64,000 nucleotides of DNA, taken from Chitinophaga pinensis. Lineage in GTDB: Bacteria > Bacteroidota > Bacteroidia > Chitinophagales > Chitinophagaceae. The stretch is taken from positions 1-64,000 of the forward strand of contig CAMAXV010000008.1 in NCBI GenBank assembly GCA_945862385.1, in the 5' to 3' direction. Under the pieces are notes generated by a model. The model made no database searches, had not been told where the DNA came from, and saw only the letters and a list, made by a program, of their open reading frames with translations. Made by a program: the position numbers and the translations under genes. Shown piece after piece: positions 33,191-41,183 of this stretch (position 1 is the first letter of the stretch; each line of letters opens with the position of its first letter).

Positions 33191-34456
33191 TTAATTATTT
33201 GCGAGGTAGGTTATTTCCTGTTGCGTTAAAACACGATTATATATTCTAAAGTCGTCAATAATGCCATTAAAAAAATCTGTATTACCTGTACTGACTGAAT
33301 TGCCACATCCAAATAAATTTGTTGAATTTGAATTGCCACCTGCTGTTTGTGCAAAGTCTACAAATCCAGCCATATTATTGGATATAAACGCTCCTGATTG
33401 ACTTGATGTTCCATTAGTCGTTTGAACTATAATGCCATTCACATATAGCGTACAATTTACATCATCATATACCATAACGATACTATACCATTTATTTAAC
33501 TCGATTACTCCAATTGAACTATTAGCACCCTGATATTGAAAAGTAGGTATACTTGTTCCAAAACCAATTGTTCCATCTGGTGATATACTAATACCTACGC
33601 CTTGCCAAAAACCATTTTTTGTCCAAATAGAACCAACTGGTAAAGAATATTGATTAAGTTTAAATGTAGTTGCAATACTAAATCTTGAAACTCTCGATCC
33701 ATTAAAAAATGGTTTAGGAATTGAAATATTACTTCTAATACCATCAAATAAATAACCAGAATTAGGTGTGTCCTTTTTTCCAGCTGTTAATGTCGCTGCA
33801 TTAACAGTTCCATGATTTGCATTCCCACTGCTATCTCCAGCATTACCATTAAATGGATAATAAGCAACTAATCCTGTAGTGACATCCACTGGAGGATTGA
33901 GCTGTAATAGAATTGCATTCAACTTTTCCAGTTGTTTTAGTTGTTCTGCTTGTAGTGCTGCAATCTGCGTGTTAATTGTCTGTAAGCTTGCATTCAGTGT
34001 AGCATACTGTCCAGCAAGTCGCGACACATCAGCTGAAAGTGCTCCCATTTGTTGATTAAGCTGAGAAAGCTGAGTGGTAATTGAGGTGAGTTGTAAGTTC
34101 AATTGGGTTAGCTGTCCACTAATTGTTGCAATCTGTGTTTTAATCGAATCAACAGATCTGGAGATGTTTGCAAGATTTGAATTTGTCAAACCCAGCGCTA
34201 ATGCCAAAGAATCAGATTTTGTTCTCAATACAATGGATAGTGAGTCAGACCTTTTCTGAGCAGTTGAAAGTGCTTGTGATAATGAATCTGCTCTGGCATT
34301 TAAAATACCATTTAAAGCATCATTCAGTTTTTGCATATTAGTTACCTGAGTCTTCAAATCATTGATTTCTTTCAATAAATCATCCTTAAAACAAGAATTG
34401 AATACAATAATGGTTGCGACTAAAAATCCAAAATATTTCAATCTTCTGTTGCTCAT
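33191..34456 (-). CDS. LamG-domain lipoprotein with coiled-coil stalk (copy B)
   Basis: The 421-residue product starts MSNRRLKYFGFLVATIIVF at 34454-34456 and has an SPase II site (FNSC). A heptad-repeat stalk spans about residues 25-195 (LNLQLTSITTQLSQLNQQMG and similar), then a LamG/concanavalin-like beta-sandwich (about 210-420: GLVAYYPFNGNAGDSSGNANHG, in two parts; DDFRIYNRVLTQQEI). The domain order suggests a surface-anchored adhesin or glycan-binding stalk. It lies directly after copy A, with which it shares signal and stalk. The binding target is unknown. Confidence 0.85.
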   Translation of the reverse strand: MSNRRLKYFGFLVATIIVFNSCFKDDLLKEINDLKTQVTNMQKLNDALNGILNARADSLSQALSTAQKRSDSLSIVLRTKSDSLALALGLTNSNLANISRSVDSIKTQIATISGQLTQLNLQLTSITTQLSQLNQQMGALSADVSRLAGQYATLNASLQTINTQIAALQAEQLKQLEKLNAILLQLNPPVDVTTGLVAYYPFNGNAGDSSGNANHGTVNAATLTAGKKDTPNSGYLFDGIRSNISIPKPFFNGSRVSRFSIATTFKLNQYSLPVGSIWTKNGFWQGVGISISPDGTIGFGTSIPTFQYQGANSSIGVIELNKWYSIVMVYDDVNCTLYVNGIIVQTTNGTSSQSGAFISNNMAGFVDFAQTAGGNSNSTNLFGCGNSVSTGNTDFFNGIIDDFRIYNRVLTQQEITYLANN

Positions 34457-34481
34457 ATGTGAATTAATTGATTGGGACATT

Positions 34482-35771
34482 TTAATTTTTTGATAGGTAG
34501 GTGATTTCAGACTGGGTTAGTGCCCTATTGTAGATTCTAAAATCATCGATCGATCCGTTGAACTGAGCAAGTGTGCCTGAAGGACTAAATGCTCTACCAA
34601 AACCAGATGTGCTATAGTCTCCAAATCCATTGTTTATATCTGTGCCATTGCTAGGTCTAACATTCATTATGGCAGATGCTTTACCTACTTTCACAAACAC
34701 GCCATCAATGTATAATTTGGGGATATGGTTTTCATATACTACGGTAATGTGATGCCATCCGTTTAGAGATGTACTATAGACTAATGGAGCAGAAATAAAT
34801 AAATGCGTATGTTCAACCACTGCAACTTGATTCTTTCCTACGAAAAGACCTACACCTGCATTTTGACTTGCATTTCCCCAGTTACCACCATGTGCAGGAT
34901 GCAAAACAGCTTGATTTCCATAACCTTCACCACCTGTAATACCTTCAGGAATGAGTTTGTCATCTGAAAGTGAGCTTACCCAGCAAGAAATTGTGAATGT
35001 ATTTACCACGTTATTAATAATTGCTGGAGTTCTAACATATTCAACATTAGGTGAGGTGAATGATATTGCTCTCAAAGGCACTCCAAATCTGTCTGTTGTA
35101 TATTTTGCATTTGAAATCGTAGCATGGTTATTTTGTCCAGAGCTATCACCAGCATTTTCAGAAAATCTATAATACGCCAAAATTCCATTTAATGGATTGG
35201 TTTGAGGTGGATTAAGTTGTATTAGTATCGCATTTAACTTTTCAAGTAGCTTCAATTGTTCAGCCTGAAGGGCTGCTATCTGGGTATTGATAGTCTGAAG
35301 ACTAGCTGAAAGTGCCTGGTATTGCGCAGCAAGCTGTGAAACATCTCCACCCAGTGCACCAAGTTGCTGATTCAATTGGGTGAGCTGAGAAGTGATGGAG
35401 GTAAGCTGAAGGTTAAGCTGAGTGAGTTGTCCGCTAATCGTGGCAATCTGTGTTTTAATGGAATCAACAGATTTGGTCAGATTTGCCAAGTTGGCATTGG
35501 TAAGACCTAGCGCCAGAGAAAGTGAGTCGGATTTGGTCCGCAGAACATTTGCCAGTGAATCAGAACGCTTTTGAGCATTGCTCAATGCCTTGGATAATGA
35601 ATCAGCTCTAACATTCAGCACATTATTCAGAGAATCATTGCGCTTCTTCATGTCAGAAACCTGTGTCTTCAAAGCATCAATTTCCTTTAGTAAATCATCC
35701 TTGAAGCAGGAGTTGAAAATGAATGCAAGGATTATAAAGCCCAGAAGGGTTTTACGGGGTGTAAGTTTCAT
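34482..35771 (-). CDS. LamG-domain lipoprotein with coiled-coil stalk (copy A)
   Basis: The 429-residue product starts MKLTPRKTLLGFIILAFIF at 35769-35771, with SPase II site FNSC. Residues 20-190 form the same coiled-coil stalk as in copy B (KSDSLSLALGLTNANL against KSDSLALALGLTNSNL), and the C-terminal LamG-like domain (ILAYYRFSENAGDSSGQNNHA; DDFRIYNRALTQSEITYL) is much more diverged. The copies are a tandem duplication with a conserved anchor and stalk and a diversified head. Both end in the LTQxEITYL motif. Copy A is the first gene of the two-gene operon. Confidence 0.86.
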   Translation of the reverse strand: MKLTPRKTLLGFIILAFIFNSCFKDDLLKEIDALKTQVSDMKKRNDSLNNVLNVRADSLSKALSNAQKRSDSLANVLRTKSDSLSLALGLTNANLANLTKSVDSIKTQIATISGQLTQLNLQLTSITSQLTQLNQQLGALGGDVSQLAAQYQALSASLQTINTQIAALQAEQLKLLEKLNAILIQLNPPQTNPLNGILAYYRFSENAGDSSGQNNHATISNAKYTTDRFGVPLRAISFTSPNVEYVRTPAIINNVVNTFTISCWVSSLSDDKLIPEGITGGEGYGNQAVLHPAHGGNWGNASQNAGVGLFVGKNQVAVVEHTHLFISAPLVYSTSLNGWHHITVVYENHIPKLYIDGVFVKVGKASAIMNVRPSNGTDINNGFGDYSTSGFGRAFSPSGTLAQFNGSIDDFRIYNRALTQSEITYLSKN

Positions 35772-35789
35772 AGCTAACAACAATTTGTA

Positions 35790-35821
35790 CGAAAATTAAG
35801 TGCATTTGCAGTGAAAAGCAA
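35790..35821 (-). promoter_or_regulatory. Candidate promoter of the LamG lipoprotein operon
   Basis: Minus strand: TTG (35819-35821), 20 nt, then TAATTTTCG (35790-35798), a near match to TTG-N19-TAnnTTTG. It lies 19 bp ahead of the start of copy A. Confidence 0.45.
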
Positions 35822-35886
35822 ATCATCATGTCTCACTTTAACAAACACATTGACAATCAATTACAAACACATAAACAAAATCAATC

Positions 35887-36381
35887 ATGAATCAACTAGA
35901 AACAATTCCTGTTCCAGCTATTATTCCTGCTGAGGAACAAATCATTTCCACATCAAAACAATTTATTGATGCCAACACAATTGAATCCACCCTGGAACAA
36001 ATGAGAACGGAACACATCATTCCTGTGTTTGTGAAGGACAACGAAACGCTGATTTCCCATGTGGAATTCATTGAATCCGAAAAAGCATTACCCATGATTT
36101 ATTAAGTGGGGACTATTATCTATCTGAACTCTTGTTACCGAAAACTATGTATTAATTGTTGCCGATTTCTATGTATTCCTGATTGCCGAAAACTATGTAG
36201 TTGTAATTCCAGATTACATGAAAACGGAAGCATCAACCTCTGGAGGCTATACAACCTGTTTACAAGGGTGAACAAGAACAGCTACATAGATAGCTTCCTG
36301 GAACGTTCTGTTAATGCTTTCAGCCTCTCTGAAGAAATCAAATGGGCTTTGGAAGGAAGACAGAGTTGGTATTTGAATTAA
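35887..36381 (+). pseudogene. DUF3871 gene with large internal deletion
   Basis: The first 72 residues (35887-36105; KQFIDANTIESTLEQM, EHIIPVFVKDNETLISH) match the N-terminus of DUF3871 proteins of Bacteroidota plasmids and conjugative elements. After a stop at 36103-36105, a second frame carries the C-terminal end (GSINLWRLYNLF, YIDSFLERSVNAFSLSEEIKWALEG; about 36218-36381). Roughly 150-200 central residues are missing. Three 24-bp repeats sit at the junction. This is a broken passenger of a former mobile element. Confidence 0.75.
36134..36205 (+). repeat. Three 24-bp tandem repeats inside the DUF3871 deletion
   Basis: Units start at 36134, 36158 and 36182 with consensus (G/A)TT(G/A)CCGAAAACTATGTA followed by a variable 5-6 bp. 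Units 1 and 3 share ACCGAAAACTATGTA/GCCGAAAACTATGTA, and unit 2 has GCCGATTTCTATGTA. Multiple short repeats like this occur at the ends of IS21-family elements, so a leftover IS end is one explanation. Confidence 0.7.
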
Positions 36382-36383
36382 AA

Positions 36384-36420
36384 TAACACCCCCACCTGAG
36401 TGATTGGGTGGGGGGTGTTA
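36384..36420 (+). terminator. G+C-rich hairpin after the DUF3871 remnant
   Basis: TAACACCCCCACC pairs with GGGTGGGGGGTGTTA (one bulged or extra G) around a short loop. It follows the stop at 36381 directly. No strong T run is present, so efficiency is uncertain. Confidence 0.6.
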
Positions 36421-36670
36421 TGAAAATATCATTAACGATAATGAATTACTTCTAGCCAATTAGTTTATTCTTGAAACAATTAATGGCGATAAAAATTTAA
36501 TCTTCTATTACAAATTCTTGACTTTTATCTATTTTTATAGCAAACCTTTGACTAAATGCCGCTTTCATGGAACGAGATAAAGATACGGGCAGTTAATTTC
36601 ACCCACACGCGGGAAAATATATCAAGAAGGGCATATTCTCTAATTAAACATTCTTTAATTCATACTTTTG

Positions 36671-37597
36671 ATGAACACTAACAATGTAAGTGATAGCGTA
36701 CCTGGATTCCAGTTTTTTATGACATCCTTCCTTAAGGTTCTGGAAGATGGTTCAACTAAACATGTTAGAGTCATTATAGATGATGTAATAAAACTTGAAG
36801 GTCTAACTCCAGAACAATGTGCGGTGAGGCTTCCTTCACAAGGTGATACACAGGTAGTTAACAGAATAGCTTGGGTAAGAACGTATTTAAACAAAGCTGG
36901 ATTAATCAAACAGGTGTCCAGAGGATTCTATCATATAACTCCCAACGGATTAGAAGCTCTGAAACAACCTGGCAGAATTGATATCAAGTATCTAAAAACC
37001 TTGCCTCCATATCAACAGTGGATTACTTCATTTACCAAGGGTAAGAATAATCAGGAAGCAGTAAATGAACTTGAAGATTCTAGCACCCCTCAAGAAAGAC
37101 TTGAAGCAGCATATCAAACCTTAACAAATGAGATAGCTGAGGAACTTCTGGATCGAATAAAAAAAATAACTCCTGCGTTCTTCGAGAGGTTGGTAGTTGA
37201 TGTCCTGATGGCTATGGGATACGGAGGCTTTGATAGCTCAAACGGACAGGTAACACAATACTCAGGAGACGGTGGTATCGATGGAATAATTAAGATGGAC
37301 AAACTGGGCTTAGATACAATCTATATACAAGCAAAACGCTGGGAAAATACTGTAACTGTATCTGCTGTCAGAGACTTTGCGGGCTCACTACTGTCCAAGA
37401 AAGCACGTAAGGGTGTGTTTATTACAACATCCAGCTTCCCACAATCAGCATACGACTTTGTCCGAAGCATTGATCCTACCATTATTCTTATAGATGGTGA
37501 GCAGCTGACCAAGATGATGATAGAATATAACGTTGCTGTTGCAAAAAATAAGGTCTATGAGATCAAACGGATTGACAACGACTATTTTGAGCTCTAG
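36671..37597 (+). CDS. Mrr-like restriction endonuclease
   Basis: The 308-residue protein has an N-terminal winged-helix Mrr_N domain (about 5-100: KVLEDGSTKHVRVIIDDVI; RGFYHITPNGLEAL) and a C-terminal Mrr_cat PD-(D/E)XK nuclease (about 165-300): FFERLVVDVLMAMGYGG, the DGGIDGII metal aspartate and IYIQAKRW with the QxK catalytic pair. Mrr enzymes cut modified DNA. It starts at the ATG at 36671; the frame could also open at TTG 36668. No methyltransferase lies nearby, as expected for modification-dependent enzymes. The gene lies in the A+T-rich island and is probably a defence gene. Confidence 0.9.
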   Translation: MNTNNVSDSVPGFQFFMTSFLKVLEDGSTKHVRVIIDDVIKLEGLTPEQCAVRLPSQGDTQVVNRIAWVRTYLNKAGLIKQVSRGFYHITPNGLEALKQPGRIDIKYLKTLPPYQQWITSFTKGKNNQEAVNELEDSSTPQERLEAAYQTLTNEIAEELLDRIKKITPAFFERLVVDVLMAMGYGGFDSSNGQVTQYSGDGGIDGIIKMDKLGLDTIYIQAKRWENTVTVSAVRDFAGSLLSKKARKGVFITTSSFPQSAYDFVRSIDPTIILIDGEQLTKMMIEYNVAVAKNKVYEIKRIDNDYFEL

Positions 37598-37684
37598 AAG
37601 TATTTCAGTTATAATGAACTGGAAAACTTTTTATATTGATTAATCTCAAATTTACACCAGAGTAAAAACATTAATTTTCACAAA

Positions 37685-38779
37685 ATGAAAAGCACATATA
37701 TTTTAACTACCACTACCTCAACAATTGAAGGCTATAATATTGAGCAATACCTACAGACTGTTTCTTCACATATTGTACTTGGAACAAATTTTTTTAGTGA
37801 TTTCGCTGCATCATTTACGGATTTTTTTGGAGGACAATCAACTATCTATGAAAATAAATTGAAAGAAATCTATAATAAAGCGTTAGATTCTATAAAGCGA
37901 GAAACTCAAAAAGTTGGAGGTAATTGTATTATCGGACTGAAGTTTGACTTTGATCAAATTTCAGCTAAGAATATGGGTATGTTTATGGTTACAGCTGTTG
38001 GAACAGCAGCAATAGTTTCTACAATAAAAAATGAAGAAAAAAGTAAAATATATAAAGACAAGAAATATATCAATGGATCTGAAATTGATAAAGAAATAAA
38101 GAAAAATAAAATTAAAAGAGAATTAAGAGAAAACCCTAAGAATTCTTTTGAAGACAACAATTGGAATTTTATTATTGAAAATAACATTTCAGAAATTTGT
38201 TATGATCTTGTTCTTTGCTCTACAGAATGGTATAAAACAACTGTTGTTGATAAAGCGAATTACTGCTTAGAAAAAGTCAAACAATATCTTTATTCTCTTC
38301 CAGATGAAGATGCCAAAACACTTCTTTATACAATGTATTTGGATGAAAAATTTTCGACTTTTGGAAAGACAATTTTTAATGTAATAAAAAACAGGAACAT
38401 TCTTGATAATAAAAGAATTTTAAATGAACTTGAAAATATTGATAGTGATGTCAAACTGAAATATAAATTATTTTCCTTATTAACGGTTCGAGATGAAAAG
38501 ATTGACGTAGATGATTTAGCAGATTATAAAGCACTATTAGAATGCATTGAATCAAAATTCCCAGTAGTTGTTAGCTATGGAAAGCAAAAGAAAATGTTTA
38601 GCTCAACGGAAATAGACGTTTGGATCTGTACTTGCAAACAAGAAAATGATATGCTCTTAGAATATTGCTTTAAATGTCTGAAAGATAAATATGGATTTTA
38701 CACTGATAAAGTAAATCCGCCTAAAGCAAAGGAGTGGCTCATGAATACAATCAATTTTTTAGAATCATTTCAACCTTAG
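37685..38779 (+). CDS. YbjQ (UPF0145)-domain protein with C-terminal helical region and zinc ribbon
   Basis: The first 120 of 364 residues match the YbjQ/UPF0145 heavy-metal-binding-like domain: TTTSTIEGYNIEQYLQTVSS, VLGTNFFSDFAASFTDFFGG, LKEIYNKALDSIKRETQKVGG and the NMGMFMVTAVGTAAIV end. A lysine- and glutamate-rich linker follows, then a helical region (about 170-320) and a zinc-ribbon-like pattern near the C-terminus (WICTCKQEN ... CFKC, about 315-335). Free-standing YbjQ proteins are about 105 residues, so this is a fusion. It is markedly A+T-rich. Function unknown. Confidence 0.75.
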   Translation: MKSTYILTTTTSTIEGYNIEQYLQTVSSHIVLGTNFFSDFAASFTDFFGGQSTIYENKLKEIYNKALDSIKRETQKVGGNCIIGLKFDFDQISAKNMGMFMVTAVGTAAIVSTIKNEEKSKIYKDKKYINGSEIDKEIKKNKIKRELRENPKNSFEDNNWNFIIENNISEICYDLVLCSTEWYKTTVVDKANYCLEKVKQYLYSLPDEDAKTLLYTMYLDEKFSTFGKTIFNVIKNRNILDNKRILNELENIDSDVKLKYKLFSLLTVRDEKIDVDDLADYKALLECIESKFPVVVSYGKQKKMFSSTEIDVWICTCKQENDMLLEYCFKCLKDKYGFYTDKVNPPKAKEWLMNTINFLESFQP

Positions 38780-39045
38780 TGTAGTTAAGTAAACACTGAT
38801 TTTCTTGGTTAGAAATATGTTTTAGATAATATGCCTGCCTTACCTGCCTTCAATGAATTACTATGTAAACATGTTTTTCTCATTCAGGTTATCTAATAAG
38901 CTGGAATTATTCCATTTAATCATCTTATGCTTAAATAATCATGGGTTGGTTTTTCTTTCGAACCTGTTTTACCCTTAAAACATAATAACTAAAGTAATAA
39001 TCATTAATACTAAATAAGTTAGCTACATTGCTACATAATTTAGCA

Positions 39046-39261
39046 ATGCCGTATTACAGGATAACCATTTGGACAAAACAGCGAAAAGAACCCTATCAAG
39101 GGGTCAGATTGATAGAAATATGGAATCCTGATGCGGCATACAGAATGATTGAATCAAAAGCAAAGAGTCATTTTGGATCATCCATAGTAACCAAGCTGGA
39201 AGTTGTTATGCTTCCCAAGAACTCCCAAGAGGTGAAGGAAATGCTGAACAGGAAAAAATAA
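39046..39261 (+). CDS. Small hypothetical protein of the island
   Basis: A 71-residue frame starting at ATG 39046 (MPYYRITIWTKQRKEPYQG). It is basic, with no signal or membrane segment; a beta-alpha-beta-like pattern (YYRITIW; DAAYRMIESKAKSHFG; KLEVVMLPKN) is suggested. The start MPYYRITIWT-like pattern and the C-terminal KNSQEVKEMLNRKK recall small proteins near integrases and mobilisation genes, but no family is assigned. Confidence 0.55.
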   Translation: MPYYRITIWTKQRKEPYQGVRLIEIWNPDAAYRMIESKAKSHFGSSIVTKLEVVMLPKNSQEVKEMLNRKK

Positions 39262-39427
39262 GTTTTTGAAAATATGCCTGCCCTCCTTGCCCTAATTACC
39301 TCTGAAGGATAAAAAGGGTAGATTAGTAAAGTAAACAACATTTTGGGACACGTTTGGGTATCGCAGCTCTTCGAAATACTTGAAAAAGCAAATAACTCAT
39401 TGTTAGACAATTAGTTAGGATGATGTA
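39262..39427. other. Gene-free right end of the island
   Basis: No convincing gene. A short open stretch (about 39334-39411) could code a decayed C-terminus but lacks a start codon. The 52-bp att repeat begins at 39428. Confidence 0.4.
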
Positions 39428-39479
39428 CGCACCTGGTTTGGGACCAGGGGGTCGCAGGTTCGAATCCTGTCTTCCCGAC
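39428..39479 (+). repeat. attR-like direct repeat: fragment of tRNA-Pro
   Basis: An exact copy of 31168-31219 (anticodon stem to the 3' end of tRNA-Pro plus one base). The 5' half of the tRNA is absent, so it is not a gene. It marks the right edge of the island and is followed by a diverged copy of the tRNA terminator (39482-39512). Confidence 0.88.
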
Positions 39480-39570
39480 GTAAGAGCATCAAGAAATTGG
39501 TGCTCCTTTTTTATGCTTGAACTTTAAAGTATAGTTTGTTTTACAATTTATAACCTACATTAGCTTCTAT

Positions 39571-40011
39571 ATGCCCAATCGTATTAAGTCCATATTGCTT
39601 GTTGTATTACAGTTTGTATTTATTTTGCTGTTGCTTTCGGGTTCTCCTTTAAAAAATATTCCAGCATTGTCTTACACATTTATTATTTTTTCTATCCTAT
39701 TGGTTTTTTGGGCTATAGCGACCATGAAAAAAAGCAAATTAAGAATCCTGCCCGAACCTTCACCTCATGCTACTTTAATAACCAATGGCCCCTATCGCTT
39801 TATCCGTCACCCAATGTATACAGCTATTTTAATGGGTAGTGTAGGGTTATTAATTCATCAGTTTACATTGTTGCGTTTATCAATTTTAATCGCTTTGGCT
39901 ATTGTATTAGTCATTAAACTGACTTGGGAAGAAAGGATGCTGCTGCAAAAATTTGAAGCCTATGGGGATTATATGCGGCGGAGTAAAAGACTACTCCCTT
40001 TTATTTTTTAA
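39571..40011 (+). CDS. Isoprenylcysteine carboxyl methyltransferase (ICMT) family membrane protein
   Basis: This 146-residue protein has about four membrane segments and the PEMT/ICMT C-terminal motif GPYRFIRHPMY followed by WEERMLLQKFEAYGDYMRR, the SAM-binding part of integral-membrane methyltransferases. The bacterial substrate is unknown. It is the first gene outside the island, on the plus strand, immediately after attR. Confidence 0.85.
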   Translation: MPNRIKSILLVVLQFVFILLLLSGSPLKNIPALSYTFIIFSILLVFWAIATMKKSKLRILPEPSPHATLITNGPYRFIRHPMYTAILMGSVGLLIHQFTLLRLSILIALAIVLVIKLTWEERMLLQKFEAYGDYMRRSKRLLPFIF

Positions 40012-40181
40012 TCTTTCTATTCAGTAGTTAACACTTCAAAAGAATTGAATATTACCACATCTATAGTTTGTTCCAATCTGAATGATGATGAGATTTTAAA
40101 AATCCAGGAAATATATAAGAAAATCTATGAGGTCGGATAATATAAAAAAGTAAGTTTGATACACCTTGTGTCGCCTAGTTC

Positions 40182-41117
40182 CTATTTAATTTCCACCACT
40201 GGCTCTTTACTTAAATAGCCCAGGGATTGTAAAAATGTATCTGTTTCTGCGACCGTTTTTTTATAGTACTCGAAATTCTTATAGTTGAAAAATCCATGCT
40301 CCTGTCCTTCGTATAAGAATAGTTCACACCTGCTCTTAACTTTCTCCATTACTTTTTTATAGTACCTGGCTGTTTCTACTGCCACTAATTCATCTTTTTC
40401 TCCCAGAAAAACAATCGTGGGTGGTGCACCAATTTTAATATTATGTAGTGGCGAAAAGTTTTTATACGCATCCCCAATTCTTTCATATCCATATCCGCCC
40501 GGACCATTATCAAATACCGGATTAAACAGGATTAATGCATTGGGGATGCAGCTGATATTTTGGTTGTCTGTACTTTCATTGTAATCAGTTATCAGTGCTG
40601 TGGCTGCAGCCAAATGACCTCCCGCCGATCCGCCCGCTGCAATAATTTTTGACGGGTCTATATTCAATTCGCTGGCATGTTCTCTTACATACCTGATTGC
40701 TGATTTGGCATCTTTTAATGATTCAAATGGCGTTGTTTTGTGCCGTTCTCTGACCCTGTAATCAACAAGTATACAGGTAATACCTCTTTTGCTGAAATAG
40801 ATTGCCTGGGGTTCAAATTGTTTAATGGTGCCGCTTGTCCATCCGCCTCCAAAATAGAAGACCATCGCTGGTGATTTTTTTGTTGGATTAGCTAATATTG
40901 ATGGGTAGACAGTTAAATAGAGACTGGTAGAATCAATTTTTTTATACAACAATGGTTTTTCGGCATTGCCGGTTTTATTGCTAATATGCATACCTTCCTG
41001 TGATCCTGTTTGTATATAATTAATATTTGGATCTTGCCCCCTGGCAATGAAAGAGATTACCAAAAAGGGAATTAAAGTCCATATCCGAAAGTGATTGATT
41101 GCTTTGTAAGTAGGCAT
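40182..41117 (-). CDS. Alpha/beta hydrolase (esterase/lipase-like), secreted
   Basis: The 311-residue protein has an N-terminal signal segment (IWTLIPFLVISFIARGQ) and an alpha/beta-hydrolase core. The oxyanion loop is VFYFGGGWTSGT (HGGG-like, with F replacing H), the nucleophile elbow is AAGGSAGGHLAA, and the Asp and His lie in LGEKDELVAVE and EGQEHGFFNY. The pattern is that of the BD-FAE/hormone-sensitive-lipase-like esterases. It is divergent from the metalloprotease-like lipoprotein gene. The natural substrate is unknown. Confidence 0.87.
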   Translation of the reverse strand: MPTYKAINHFRIWTLIPFLVISFIARGQDPNINYIQTGSQEGMHISNKTGNAEKPLLYKKIDSTSLYLTVYPSILANPTKKSPAMVFYFGGGWTSGTIKQFEPQAIYFSKRGITCILVDYRVRERHKTTPFESLKDAKSAIRYVREHASELNIDPSKIIAAGGSAGGHLAAATALITDYNESTDNQNISCIPNALILFNPVFDNGPGGYGYERIGDAYKNFSPLHNIKIGAPPTIVFLGEKDELVAVETARYYKKVMEKVKSRCELFLYEGQEHGFFNYKNFEYYKKTVAETDTFLQSLGYLSKEPVVEIK

Positions 41118-41183
41118 CTTACAAAATACGTAATTGAGGCGTACCTCCGATATATTTATTGTTTTTTGACCTTATATTCGGGC

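Noticed and set aside
39334-39411. End of a tyrosine recombinase at the right end of the island
   Set aside because: An ILGH-like word is present, but no Arg-His-Arg-Tyr pattern, no start and no upstream homology; too weak to call an integrase.
39428-39479. A second tRNA-Pro gene
   Set aside because: Only the 3' part (from the anticodon stem) is present; the acceptor 5' strand and D arm are missing.
40030-40140. Possible remnant frame (38 codons) between the methyltransferase and esterase genes
   Set aside because: It has no start codon or recognisable motif; may be the tail of a decayed gene but cannot be supported.
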